Shown piece by piece: positions 15,694 to 23,746 of a DNA stretch of 34,690 nucleotides. The DNA lies in assembly GCF_008180615.1 (NCBI RefSeq), contig NZ_VTEH01000015.1:1-34690 (forward strand). Direction: 5' to 3'. Position numbers and translations under genes: made by a program. The notes below the pieces were generated by a model. The model had not been told where the DNA came from, searched no databases, and worked only from the letters and a program-made list of their open reading frames with translations. This DNA is from Rossellomorea vietnamensis (GTDB taxonomy: Bacteria > Bacillota > Bacilli > Bacillales > Bacillaceae_B). Positions within the stretch are counted from its first letter, which is position 1; every line of letters begins with the position of its first letter.

Positions 15694-17271
15694 ATGGAAA
15701 ACTCTATTTATTCTTTAGTACCACCACTATTAGCCATTTTAATGGTCATTCTGACAAGAAGAGTACTTCTTTCACTTGGTGTCGGAATCCTCTCTGCCGG
15801 GCTGCTTCTGGCGGAATTCTCTATCACGGAAACATTCTCTATCATTTGGGATGCATTTAAAGGCATTTTCGTAGATGGCGGCGAGCTCAATACATGGAAT
15901 GTTTATATCATCCTTTTCTTATTGATCCTTGGGGTCATCACTGCATTTGTGAATATCTCAGGTGGCAGCAGGGCTTTCGGGGAATGGGCACTGAAACGTG
16001 TTAAAACAAGAGCGGGCGCTCAAATCCTGACTGCGGTTCTGGGTATCATTATTTTTATTGATGATTATTTTAATGCGCTGGCAGTTGGACAGGTTTCAAG
16101 ACCAATTACAGACCGCCATAGAATTTCAAGAGCTAAATTGGCTTATATCATCGATTCTACATCTGCTCCGATTTGTGTTGTTTCACCAATTTCAAGTTGG
16201 GGAGCATTTATCATCGCACTCATCGGCGGAATTTTAGCAGACCACGCGATTACAGGATATACGGCGTTCTCTGCCTTTCTCCAAATCGCTCCGATGAATC
16301 TTTATGTGTGGGCTGCCATCGGACTTGTCTTCATTACCTCTTACAGAGGAATTGATTTCGGAAAAATGCGTGAACATGAACAGCGTGCAATCAATACTGG
16401 CGAAGTTTACGATCCTGAAAAAGACATACCAGGCGAGTTGAAAAATGACCTGCCTGTGAGTGAGAAAGGGACAGTAGGTGACCTGATCTGGCCGATTATT
16501 GCGCTGGTTGCCGGTACAGTCAGTGCCATGCTTTGGACAGGATATCAGGCTGTTGCTGCTGATGGAGGAGAGGCATCTCTCTTAGCTATCTTTGAAAATA
16601 CAGACGTATCGACTTCTCTGCTTTATGGTGGATTATTCGGACTTCTAGTCTCTCTGATTTTCTTCTTCAGACAGATGTCTTCATCGACTGCCATTACTGG
16701 AAGTGCATTGGGAACCGGGTTCATTGAAGGAATCAAATCCATGCTTCCTGCCGTTTATATCCTGATCTTTGCGTGGACGATCGTGACACTGATCGGTTCA
16801 CTTCAAACCGGAGAGTACTTGGCAGGTCTAGTCGAAAGCTCCAATCTGAATATCGGATTGCTGCCGGTCATCCTGTTCTTAGTGGCGGGAGTCATGGCAT
16901 TCGCGACAGGTACCTCTTGGGGATCATTCGGTATCCTGCTTCCGATTGCCGGAGAAATTGCAGCGGCTACAGATGTAAGCATTCTGCTGCCAGCCATGGC
17001 GGCGGTACTTGCGGGGTCAGTTTTCGGTGACCACTGTTCGCCAATCTCTGACACATCGATTCTTTCCTCTACAGGTGCGGGAAGCAATCACATTGACCAC
17101 GTTATCACCCAGCTTCCGTATGCAATTACTGGAGCTGTCATCGCATCAATCGGTTTTGTGGCCCTTGGACTGACAGGAAGCACTCTTGCGGGTCTTGGGG
17201 TAACGATTATCCTTCTGGTTCTATTCGCTGTATTTGGCAAGAAAGCAGCCAATGCAGCAGCCGGAAGCTGA
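15694..17271 (+). CDS. NhaC-family transporter, probably lysine uptake
   Basis: Integral membrane protein of 525 residues, NhaC superfamily, with about a dozen hydrophobic segments. Family signals include IIIFIDDYFNALAVGQVSRPI, DSTSAPICVVSPISSWGAF, ATGTSWGSFGILLPI and VFGDHCSPISDTSILSSTGAGSNH. ATG 15694 follows aggaggag; a longer frame from 15589 overlaps the riboswitch terminator and is rejected as the start. NhaC proteins are annotated as Na+/H+ antiporters, but a lysine riboswitch here suggests the lysine-transport subgroup predicted from L-box regulons (sometimes called LysW). That role is inference from regulation; the family is certain. Confidence 0.88.
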   Translation: MENSIYSLVPPLLAILMVILTRRVLLSLGVGILSAGLLLAEFSITETFSIIWDAFKGIFVDGGELNTWNVYIILFLLILGVITAFVNISGGSRAFGEWALKRVKTRAGAQILTAVLGIIIFIDDYFNALAVGQVSRPITDRHRISRAKLAYIIDSTSAPICVVSPISSWGAFIIALIGGILADHAITGYTAFSAFLQIAPMNLYVWAAIGLVFITSYRGIDFGKMREHEQRAINTGEVYDPEKDIPGELKNDLPVSEKGTVGDLIWPIIALVAGTVSAMLWTGYQAVAADGGEASLLAIFENTDVSTSLLYGGLFGLLVSLIFFFRQMSSSTAITGSALGTGFIEGIKSMLPAVYILIFAWTIVTLIGSLQTGEYLAGLVESSNLNIGLLPVILFLVAGVMAFATGTSWGSFGILLPIAGEIAAATDVSILLPAMAAVLAGSVFGDHCSPISDTSILSSTGAGSNHIDHVITQLPYAITGAVIASIGFVALGLTGSTLAGLGVTIILLVLFAVFGKKAANAAAGS

Positions 17272-17289
17272 TTATACTTTTTAAAAAAG

Positions 17290-17325
17290 AGAGGGTTTCG
17301 CTATTTAGCGGACCCTCTTTTTTTT
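17290..17325 (+). terminator. Terminator of nhaC
   Basis: agagggt and accctct with an internal gct/agc helix, followed by eight T. Confidence 0.85.
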
Positions 17326-17371
17326 ATAAAAAGAAGGCTGCTTCGCAAAGATTGTGGCTATTGTGAAAGTA

Positions 17372-17486
17372 ATGGATTTCCGCTCAAGGAGCGCGACCCC
17401 GAGGGGGTGGGCGCTGCAACTGGATTAGGGGTCTCACCTGTCCCGCTAGTCCCGCTGGAGGTCGCACGCCTTCCGCTCCAATCCTT
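17372..17486. repeat. Composite dispersed GC-rich element
   Basis: The left part (about 17372-17435) is the reverse complement of the tccagctgcagcgcc-type element seen near 3469. The right part (17408-17475) matches the element at 240-296. GC content is far above the surroundings and no gene fits. The intervening bases to 17556 hold nothing recognisable. Confidence 0.7.
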
Positions 17487-17555
17487 TCACGTGAAAATGA
17501 AGAGCATCAAAAGCAACAATCTTTTAGAAAAAAGCCAAAAAGAAAGAATAGAGAG

Positions 17556-17755
17556 CGTTGATAGCAATCTATAAATAGTCGATAGAAGAAGCCTCGAACC
17601 CGTTGATAGGAAGAGCAAAGTCGTTAATAGAAGCCCTAAACCCGTTGATAAGAAGAGCAAAGTCGTTGATAGAAGCCCCGAACTCGTTGATAGGAAGAGC
17701 AATATCGTTGATAGAAGCACCGAACTCGTTGATAGGAAGACCGATTTCGTCGATA
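17556..17755. repeat. 21-bp array with 42-bp higher order, CGTTGATA core
   Basis: Cores cgttgata or close variants lie at 17556, 17577, 17601, 17622, 17643, 17664, 17685, 17706, 17727 and 17748; every step is 21 except one of 24. Two alternating unit types, gataggaagagcaa and gatagaagccc, give a 42-bp super-period. The 24-bp step keeps the reading phase. Frames are open on both strands and would encode 7- or 14-residue repeats, but no start signal supports translation. Confidence 0.8.
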
Positions 17756-17977
17756 GATACGCCGAACACCTCGTTGACCCGTTGTGAATTGAAAAAAATC
17801 TGCCAATCGTTTTGTGTATAACTCAATGTCTGGCGAAGGAGAATGCCTGATAAGTTTGTTGAGTTTAGTGATAAAAATTAAAAGTTATATCAAGATAGCA
17901 TCCAGACTTGTATACACGTATAGAAGGGGCTCTATTTTAAGAATAGAAATAACAAAAGTGAAAATTCAAATAATACT

Positions 17978-18006
17978 TTGACATTCGTCCTATTACTAGC
18001 TATACT
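17978..18006 (+). promoter_or_regulatory. Strong sigma-A promoter of the NSS transporter
   Basis: Perfect TTGACA (17978-17983), 17-base spacer and TATACT (18001-18006). A 7-bp palindrome, agattat and ataatct, at 18013-18030 covers the expected transcription start and could be an operator or a stabilising 5' hairpin. Confidence 0.8.
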
Positions 18007-18072
18007 GTTTTTAGATTATCCAAATAATCTGAAAATACTAAACATTTAAAACGAATTCAGGGGGGAGTTATC

Positions 18073-19599
18073 ATGGAAAATCGTTCACAATGGGGCACGA
18101 GAGCCGGATTCATTCTGGCGGCGGTCGGTTCTGCAATCGGCCTCGGAAACATCTGGCGTTTCCCTGCAGTAGCTTATGAGAACGGCGGAGGGGCATTTTT
18201 TATTCCTTATTTATTTGCTTTGCTGACTGCAGGAATTCCACTTTTGGTCCTTGAGTTCACTCTTGGCCATAAGTACAGGGGATCTGCACCGCTTTCATTT
18301 TTCCGCATGAACAGAAAATCAGAATGGATTGGCTGGTGGGCTGTATTTGTTTCGTTTGTCATATCCACCTACTATGCAGTCATCATTGCCTGGGCTATGT
18401 CCTACAGTGTATTTGCTTTCAAACAAAGCTGGGGAAGCGACACACAGGGATTCCTTTACGGGGACTACTTAAAGCTTGCAGAAACACCAGGGCAAACTGG
18501 AAGTCTTGTCATGGGGGTATTCCTGCCATTGGTCCTAGTCTGGATCATTACGCTTGGAGTTCTCTTTAAAGGCGTTAAAAAAGGTATTGAGGTTGCCAAC
18601 AAAATCTTTATTCCTGCACTGGTCATTCTTTTCTTAATCATCGTTGTCCGTGCTGTTACATTGCCGGGTGCGCTGGATGGATTGAATGCCTTTTTCCAGC
18701 CTAACTTTGATGTGATTATGGAGCCAAGTGTATGGATGGCTGCATACGGTCAGATTTTCTTCAGTTTATCCATTGCATTCGCTATTATGATTACGTATTC
18801 AAGCTATTTGCCAAAGAAATCTGATATCACAAATAACGCATTCATCACCGGATTCAGCAACTCCGGTTTCGAATTGCTCGCTGGTATCGGAGTATTCGCA
18901 GCCTTGGGCTTCATGGCAAACTCTCAAGGTGTATCTGTCCAAGAAGTGGTAGAAGGAGGAGTAGGGCTGGCCTTCGTCGTCTTCCCGCAGATCATCAATG
19001 CATTCCCGGCTCTTAATGGACTATTTGGTTTCTTGTTCTTCGCTTCATTAGTTCTGGCTGGTTTGTCTTCGTTGATTTCGATTACAGAAACGTACGTTGC
19101 AGGTTTCTCGGAAAAATTCGGTATCTCCCGGAATAAAGCAATCGCTTTCGGAGGAGGGGCTGCAGCTCTTATCTCGATTCTTTTCGCTACACAAGGAGGT
19201 CTTTACTTCCTTGATGCAGCAGACTACTTTATCAATCAGTTCGGTGTAGCATTCGTCGGACTTGTCGAAGTTGTGGCCATCGCTTGGTTCCTTCGCAAGC
19301 TGAACAGCTTCCAGGAGCATGCAAATATCGCTTCCGACATCCGTCTAGGCGGCTGGTGGAAAGCTTGTCTAGGAGTCATCACACCAATCGTTCTTGGCTA
19401 TATGATGTTCGGACTGTTCAAGATGAACCTGCTTAAAGAGTTTGATACTGAAACGGGTAACTATGAAGGATATGCCGATTCATTCATCTTATTCGGCGGC
19501 TGGTTCGTTGCAGCATTTGCGCTGCTTGCAGGATTTGCTTTAACATTCAAACGCTGGCATGCAAAAACAGAAGCTGAAAGTTATAAGGAGGTAAGCTAA
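18073..19599 (+). CDS. Sodium-dependent NSS/SNF-family amino acid transporter
   Basis: Integral membrane protein of 508 residues with about twelve hydrophobic segments. The family signature of transmembrane segment 1 is complete: AVGSAIGLGNIWRFPAVAYE followed by NGGGAFFIPYL, which holds sodium and substrate in LeuT-like proteins. The sequence AAYGQIFFSLSIAFAIMITY corresponds to segment 6. ATG 18073 has gggggag upstream and a strong sigma-A promoter 67 bases before. A 32-residue small-subunit gene follows immediately, as in the MetP/MetS transporter pairs, which import methionine and alanine. Substrate is therefore guessed as a neutral amino acid. Confidence 0.92.
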   Translation: MENRSQWGTRAGFILAAVGSAIGLGNIWRFPAVAYENGGGAFFIPYLFALLTAGIPLLVLEFTLGHKYRGSAPLSFFRMNRKSEWIGWWAVFVSFVISTYYAVIIAWAMSYSVFAFKQSWGSDTQGFLYGDYLKLAETPGQTGSLVMGVFLPLVLVWIITLGVLFKGVKKGIEVANKIFIPALVILFLIIVVRAVTLPGALDGLNAFFQPNFDVIMEPSVWMAAYGQIFFSLSIAFAIMITYSSYLPKKSDITNNAFITGFSNSGFELLAGIGVFAALGFMANSQGVSVQEVVEGGVGLAFVVFPQIINAFPALNGLFGFLFFASLVLAGLSSLISITETYVAGFSEKFGISRNKAIAFGGGAAALISILFATQGGLYFLDAADYFINQFGVAFVGLVEVVAIAWFLRKLNSFQEHANIASDIRLGGWWKACLGVITPIVLGYMMFGLFKMNLLKEFDTETGNYEGYADSFILFGGWFVAAFALLAGFALTFKRWHAKTEAESYKEVS

Positions 19600-19600
19600 T

Positions 19601-19699
19601 ATGACAGGCAGTGCTATTTTTATGATGATTCTCGGTATGGTAATCATATGGGGCGGCTTGGCAGGCAGCATCCTTAATGCAATGAAAAAATCAAAGTAA
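19601..19699 (+). CDS. MetS-type small subunit of the NSS transporter
   Basis: Peptide of 32 residues made of one transmembrane helix with a short basic tail (NAMKKSK). It begins one base after the stop of the NSS gene, and aaggagg ends nine bases before ATG 19601. Length, GxxIxWGG-like helix and position match the MetS family of small subunits associated with NSS transporters. It probably sits in the membrane with the large subunit and is needed for activity, as described for the Corynebacterium pair; that is by analogy. The gene is too short for ordinary ORF calling. A terminator follows. Confidence 0.85.
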   Translation: MTGSAIFMMILGMVIIWGGLAGSILNAMKKSK

Positions 19700-19710
19700 T
19701 GAATATTGAA

Positions 19711-19741
19711 GAGCCTTTGGGATTCCCCAGGGCTCTTTTTT
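19711..19741 (+). terminator. Terminator of the NSS/MetS pair
   Basis: gagcctttggg and ccccagggctc form a stem and a T run follows directly. Confidence 0.8.
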
Positions 19742-19763
19742 ATGTGGGGAATTAAGGTGGAAT

Positions 19764-20175
19764 TGAGCCTGGCTCAAAAGGGTAAATCTGAGCCAGGCTC
19801 AAAAGGTGAAATCTGAGCCAGGCTCAAAAAGGTAAATCTGAGCCAGGCTCAAAAGGGTGGATCTGAGCCAGGCTCAAAAGGGTGGATTTGAGCCAGGCTC
19901 AAAAGGTGAAATCTGAGCCAGGCTCAAAAGGATGGATCTGAGCCAGGCTCAAAAAGGTGGATCTGAGCCAGGCTCAAAAGGTAAATCTGAGCCAGGCTCA
20001 AAAAGGTGGATATGAGCCAGGCTCAAAAGGGTAAATCTGAGCCAGGCTCAAAAGGGTGGATCTGAGCCAGGCTCAAAAGGGTGGATCTGAGCCAGGCTCA
20101 AAAGGGTGGATCTGAGCCAGGCTCAAAAGGTGAAATCTGAGCCTGGCTCAAAAAAGTAAATCTGAGCCAGGCTCA
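19764..20175. repeat. 17-copy 25-bp palindromic array
   Basis: Seventeen copies of the self-complementary 13-mer tgagccaggctca (two copies have t in the centre) are separated by 12-base linkers (one of 11) of the type aaaggg-tggatc or aaagg-tgaaatc. The period is 25 bp; the total distance from first to last core is 399. Cores are almost invariant while linkers vary among a few types. It is not a CRISPR: the units are too short and linkers not unique. It separates the convergent NSS/MetS and lytH genes, and its last copy is about 22 bases from the lytH stop. Confidence 0.9.
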
Positions 20176-20197
20176 AAATAAAAGGTAAAAATCCCAA

Positions 20198-21184
20198 CTA
20201 GCTCTTCTTCTGACGATCCTGTCTTTCCCACACTCTCAGGTATGGGTAAGGATCAAAGGACCACTCAGTGTATCCATTGTCTTTGTACATTCCATAATGC
20301 AGATGCGGTGGGAATTTTCCTGACGTTCCCGGCGGTCCGTAGCCTGAGCTTCCGACGCCTCCGATCAGCATGCCGGGTTCAACGGTCTGCCCGACTTCGA
20401 TATCTTTAGCAAAGCCGCTTAAGTGGGCAAAGTAGTGGTAGGTATTATTGATATCACGTATACCGATGCGCCAGCCGCCAAAGCGGTTCCATCCTTTCAT
20501 TTCAACGATTCCGTAACTGGTTGATCTGACGGGGACACCATAATCCGCAAAAAGATCGGTGCCTTCATGAATCCTTCTGCCGCCATATCCCCGGGCATCT
20601 CCCCATGTATTTTTATAGCTGTAATTAAATCTTGAAGGAAGGGGAAATGCTTTTCCTCCAAGGTCAAGGTGGCCATATGTTTTATAAAGTTTGGCTTTGC
20701 CCATGATCATACTGACGGTTTTATCTCTTTTATAATAGTTCCATAAAGCTATCCTGAAGTTATCTTTATCTATTCCATAATTCAGAATGAAGTGAGAGAA
20801 AGCGGCCAGTACATCTTCATCGTTGTTCCGGTCTGCAATTCCATCGCTGTTGCCATCCGCCCCGATTCCTTCAAAGAAAGTGATGGTTTTAGGATTCTGG
20901 TCTTCCGGATTCGGGTTGAGAGGACCTGCCCACTCTGATGCAGGGAAGTAGATGGAGATAGGATTCTCTGGTTTGGGTAAGTCTTTTCTGGCAAAACGCA
21001 GGCTCCGTTCATATTGGTCCACAGCAGCAAGGTAATACCAAGGGATCTGCGTGGCTGCCTCCATTTTTTTGAAAAGCTCCATTCTTTCCTGCAAGTGCTC
21101 TTCTTCTCCTGCTGCCTGCACTTTTATGTTAAAAGATGAAAGGAGAAAGCTGCATAGAATAAGGGCGATTATTTTTCTGGACAA
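20198..21184 (-). CDS. lytH: LytH, M23-family cell-wall endopeptidase
   Basis: Secreted protein of 328 residues with an N-terminal signal peptide (hydrophobic residues 5-19, likely cleavage after VQA near 23). Residues 30-180 form a linker region that resembles the family N-terminus; the M23 zinc peptidase domain spans about 190-310. Metal ligands are H206 and D210 (HEGTD) and H296 in HLH (294-296), with H254 (YFAH). LytH of B. subtilis is the sporulation L-Ala-D-Glu endopeptidase that trims peptides in spore cortex peptidoglycan and lies next to lipA, as here. The start is TTG at 21184 with ggtggag eight bases before. A mother-cell sigma-K promoter is expected, but I see only an imperfect candidate near 21259-21267. 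Confidence 0.85.
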   Translation of the reverse strand: MSRKIIALILCSFLLSSFNIKVQAAGEEEHLQERMELFKKMEAATQIPWYYLAAVDQYERSLRFARKDLPKPENPISIYFPASEWAGPLNPNPEDQNPKTITFFEGIGADGNSDGIADRNNDEDVLAAFSHFILNYGIDKDNFRIALWNYYKRDKTVSMIMGKAKLYKTYGHLDLGGKAFPLPSRFNYSYKNTWGDARGYGGRRIHEGTDLFADYGVPVRSTSYGIVEMKGWNRFGGWRIGIRDINNTYHYFAHLSGFAKDIEVGQTVEPGMLIGGVGSSGYGPPGTSGKFPPHLHYGMYKDNGYTEWSFDPYPYLRVWERQDRQKKS

Positions 21185-21433
21185 TTGATATCTCCACCTT
21201 TTCTTAGGGATGGTTTATTGATGTGGCAAAGCCTGTAGGGTGAACCGGCAATCACCTTTAGCAGATGCTGCCTTGATTTATGTGTAAACACTCTTTTTAG
21301 TCCTATCATTATTGTGTTACAGTCTTCTGTTTTCATAAATATCAATAATTGGTAATCGGGGGAATGAAGGCTTGTCTTACCAAATTTAGTGTGATAAAGT
21401 GACAAAGGAACACCTTGTTTACTTCAGTATTTT

Positions 21434-21468
21434 TTTACATAAATATAGGCATACGCTATAAATAGCGT
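21434..21468 (+). promoter_or_regulatory. lipA promoter with operator-like palindrome
   Basis: TTTACA (21434-21439), 17-base spacer, TATAAA (21457-21462). A perfect inverted repeat acgcta-taaa-tagcgt (21453-21468) sits across the -10 box, an arrangement suited to repressor binding. The rest of the 21185-21517 gap holds nothing else clear. Confidence 0.65.
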
Positions 21469-21517
21469 TTCACTCTGTTTGCATTAGACAGTGACTTCAA
21501 TGAATGGAGATGAAATT

Positions 21518-22435
21518 ATGAGTAAAAAAGAAGAGCACATTCGTAAACCCGATTGGCTTAAAATCAAGTTAAACACGAACGATAATTATATGGGCTTGAA
21601 AAAAATGATGCGTGAACAAAATCTTCACACAGTTTGTGAAGAGGCACGCTGCCCGAATATTCACGAATGCTGGGGAACAAGACGTACTGCGACATTCATG
21701 ATTCTTGGGGACATATGTACACGTGCTTGCCGTTTCTGTGCGGTTAAAACAGGTCTACCGAATGAGCTGGATCTGGCTGAACCGGAACGAGTGGCAGATT
21801 CAGTTCAGTTAATGAACCTGAAGCATGTCGTTATAACGGCTGTTGCCCGTGATGACCTGAAAGACGGAGGTTCTGCTGTATTTGCTGAAACCGTAAGAGC
21901 CATCCGCAGAAAAAATCCATTCACCACGATCGAAGTACTTCCTTCCGATATGGGCGGTGTTTTTGACAACATCAAAACATTGATGGACTCTAAACCGGAT
22001 ATCATGAACTACAATATCGAAACGGTTCGACGCATGACACCGAGAGTCAGAGCGCGCGCAACGTATGACCGTACTCTTGAATTCCTTTCCCGTGCTAAGG
22101 AACTTCAGCCTGAAATACCGACTAAGTCCAGCATCATGGTCGGACTTGGGGAAACAAAAGAAGAAATCATTGAAACCATGGATGATTTGAGGGCGTCAAA
22201 TGTGGATATCATGGCGATCGGTCAATACCTCCAGCCATCGAAAAAGCATCTGAAGGTCCAAAAGTATTACCATCCAGACGAGTTTGCCGAACTTCGCAAA
22301 ATCGCGATGGAAAAAGGTTTCAGCCATTGTGAAGCCGGCCCGCTTGTGCGTTCTTCTTACCATGCAGACGAACAAGTTAATGCCGCTGCCAAAGCCAGAC
22401 AGGAAATGGGCGAAGCAGAAGTTCAAAAGGCATAA
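21518..22435 (+). CDS. lipA: LipA, lipoyl synthase
   Basis: Radical SAM enzyme of 305 residues that inserts two sulfur atoms into octanoyl groups of lipoyl domains. It shows both clusters: the auxiliary cluster cysteines C40, C45 and C51 (CEEARCPNIHEC) and the radical SAM motif C67-x3-C71-x2-C74. The C-terminal RSSY motif, whose serine ligates the auxiliary cluster, is present (VRSSYHADE). ATG 21518 is chosen over 21491 because ggag lies before it and the family starts M-S-K-K/x. As a client of Fe-S assembly it fits the suf genes in this window. It has its own promoter and a bidirectional terminator with yutC. Confidence 0.97.
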   Translation: MSKKEEHIRKPDWLKIKLNTNDNYMGLKKMMREQNLHTVCEEARCPNIHECWGTRRTATFMILGDICTRACRFCAVKTGLPNELDLAEPERVADSVQLMNLKHVVITAVARDDLKDGGSAVFAETVRAIRRKNPFTTIEVLPSDMGGVFDNIKTLMDSKPDIMNYNIETVRRMTPRVRARATYDRTLEFLSRAKELQPEIPTKSSIMVGLGETKEEIIETMDDLRASNVDIMAIGQYLQPSKKHLKVQKYYHPDEFAELRKIAMEKGFSHCEAGPLVRSSYHADEQVNAAAKARQEMGEAEVQKA

Positions 22436-22443
22436 TACATTAG

Positions 22444-22478
22444 AAAGGACTGATCCTTTAACAGGAGTCAGTCCTTTT
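22444..22478. terminator. Terminator of lipA
   Basis: aaaggactga and tcagtccttt arms followed by T on the plus strand. The A-rich start makes it partly usable for yutC on the other strand. Confidence 0.75.
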
Positions 22479-22514
22479 GCATTATTTAACTGGGTTCAGC
22501 TACAGCTTAATATG

Positions 22515-23234
22515 TTATTGAGTGGAATCGTGGCCGGTGTGATCATATCTTTTTTGTCTGTCACGGTTGATTCGGTGTACATCATCTTCGTTGGTTTCAT
22601 CCATTTCGTCATACATTTCACCATTGGCATTTTCACCTGCGTCAACTGCCCTTCCTTGCGGGGAAGCCTGAAGCATTTGGTTGATTGTATCGTCAATGGC
22701 TGTGTTGACATTAGCCATATCGGTATCCATCGAAGCAAGGTTTTCAACGTTTTGCATTAGGTTTGGATCATCGGTAACATAAACATGATACCAGCGCGGC
22801 ACCGCGGATAATCCTGATTTTTTGACCTGATCAGCCACTTCAAAACGCAGATCTTTGTCTTTGACATCCGTTTTGTATGAAATCAATACTTCTTCATCCG
22901 TCACAAGGGTTGAAGCATCCTGGACTTTTGGTAGTGTGACGGCCATGCGGCTGATATAGTCGGCGACCTTTTCGCGGTCAACGGTGTACATATCTTCTGT
23001 GGAAATGGTTCTTCCGGCAATCGGGCTTTTTTGATGTCTGACATAGCCAAACTGCTCTCCCCGGGCATGTTCGGAATTTTCAACTTCCCTGTAAATGTCT
23101 TCATCTTCAGTAACATTGATGGTGTTCCCGCTGTCATGGAAAATCTCATCGCCGTCTGAAGCCAGGTCACTGGCACATCCTGCCCCTAATAGGGAAAAAC
23201 CGATGACTCCTGCTGCAAGCATTTTCTTCTTCAA
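22515..23234 (-). CDS. yutC: YhcN/YlaJ-family sporulation lipoprotein YutC
   Basis: Predicted lipoprotein of 239 residues. Signal and lipobox are MKKKMLAAGVIGFSLLGAGC, with the acylated Cys at 20. The mature part is acidic, with the YhcN/YlaJ domain in the middle (residues about 70-170) and a low-complexity Asn/Asp/Glu-rich tail. Members are found on the spore or forespore membrane, so a sporulation role is likely. The start is TTG at 23234 (aggagg eight bases upstream) in preference to GTG 23243, which overlaps that site. It is convergent with lipA. Confidence 0.8.
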   Translation of the reverse strand: MKKKMLAAGVIGFSLLGAGCASDLASDGDEIFHDSGNTINVTEDEDIYREVENSEHARGEQFGYVRHQKSPIAGRTISTEDMYTVDREKVADYISRMAVTLPKVQDASTLVTDEEVLISYKTDVKDKDLRFEVADQVKKSGLSAVPRWYHVYVTDDPNLMQNVENLASMDTDMANVNTAIDDTINQMLQASPQGRAVDAGENANGEMYDEMDETNEDDVHRINRDRQKRYDHTGHDSTQ

Positions 23235-23376
23235 ATAAAACACCTCCTCATTTGTTATAATGACCAGTAGAATTGTATTTTTCTCTTAGTAATTAATGGA
23301 CAATCAGTTATAATTTAAAGTAGAGGTTTTTTAACCATCGGATAACGGTTTATTTATGGAAAGTAGGTGAAGTAAG

Positions 23377-23652
23377 ATGGTATGCATTAATAACGTGTGT
23401 TACGAAGTCATCGAGGAATTCCAGGAGGGCTTCAACGAAGAAGCCTTTCGTACACGCTACAGTGATATCCTGAATAAATATGATTACATTCTTGGTGACT
23501 GGGGTTATGGTCAGCTTCGCCTCAAAGGATTCTTTGATGATCAGAATCAAAAAGCAACCTTTGATACCAAAATCACCACAATCAAGGATTATCTATACGA
23601 GTTCTGCAATTTTGGATGTCCCTATTTTGTTGTCAAGAAAACAAAACAATGA
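23377..23652 (+). CDS. yutD: YutD family protein
   Basis: Cytoplasmic protein of 91 residues in the YutD (DUF1027) family of Firmicutes. Conserved core: YDYILGDWGYGQLRLKGFF and a CNFGCPYFVVKK end holding two Cys. No activity is established for the family. ATG 23377 has an aggtgaag site just upstream. The neighbours yutC and yutE keep the B. subtilis order. Confidence 0.85.
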   Translation: MVCINNVCYEVIEEFQEGFNEEAFRTRYSDILNKYDYILGDWGYGQLRLKGFFDDQNQKATFDTKITTIKDYLYEFCNFGCPYFVVKKTKQ

Positions 23653-23662
23653 CTTTAGTACG

Positions 23663-23701
23663 TTAAAGCACTAAGAGGGACTGTCCCTTTTAGTGCTTTA
23701 A
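23663..23701. repeat. 39-bp near-perfect palindrome
   Basis: 19-base arms (23663-23681 and 23683-23701) around one central base, with a single mismatch; the core is agggac-t-gtccct. It has no adjoining T run outside the arms. The core resembles the palindrome at 965-979. Confidence 0.7.
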
Positions 23702-23708
23702 TGTGAGA

Positions 23709-23744
23709 AAGCCGGCAGATTCCATATCGGGATGCCGGCTTTTA
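23709..23744. terminator. Bidirectional terminator between yutD and a convergent small gene
   Basis: agccggca and tgccggct arms with a 15-base loop and T-rich flank on the plus strand. Confidence 0.7.
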
Positions 23745-23746
23745 AT

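Noticed and set aside
17569..17826. Paired ORFs on both strands across the 21-bp array
   Set aside because: Both are open because the period is a multiple of three; no start signals or promoter support translation. Kept only as a finding.
19764..20175. CRISPR array
   Set aside because: Repeats are 13 bp with 12-base linkers that recur in a few types; no cas genes are nearby. Units are too short and spacers not unique.
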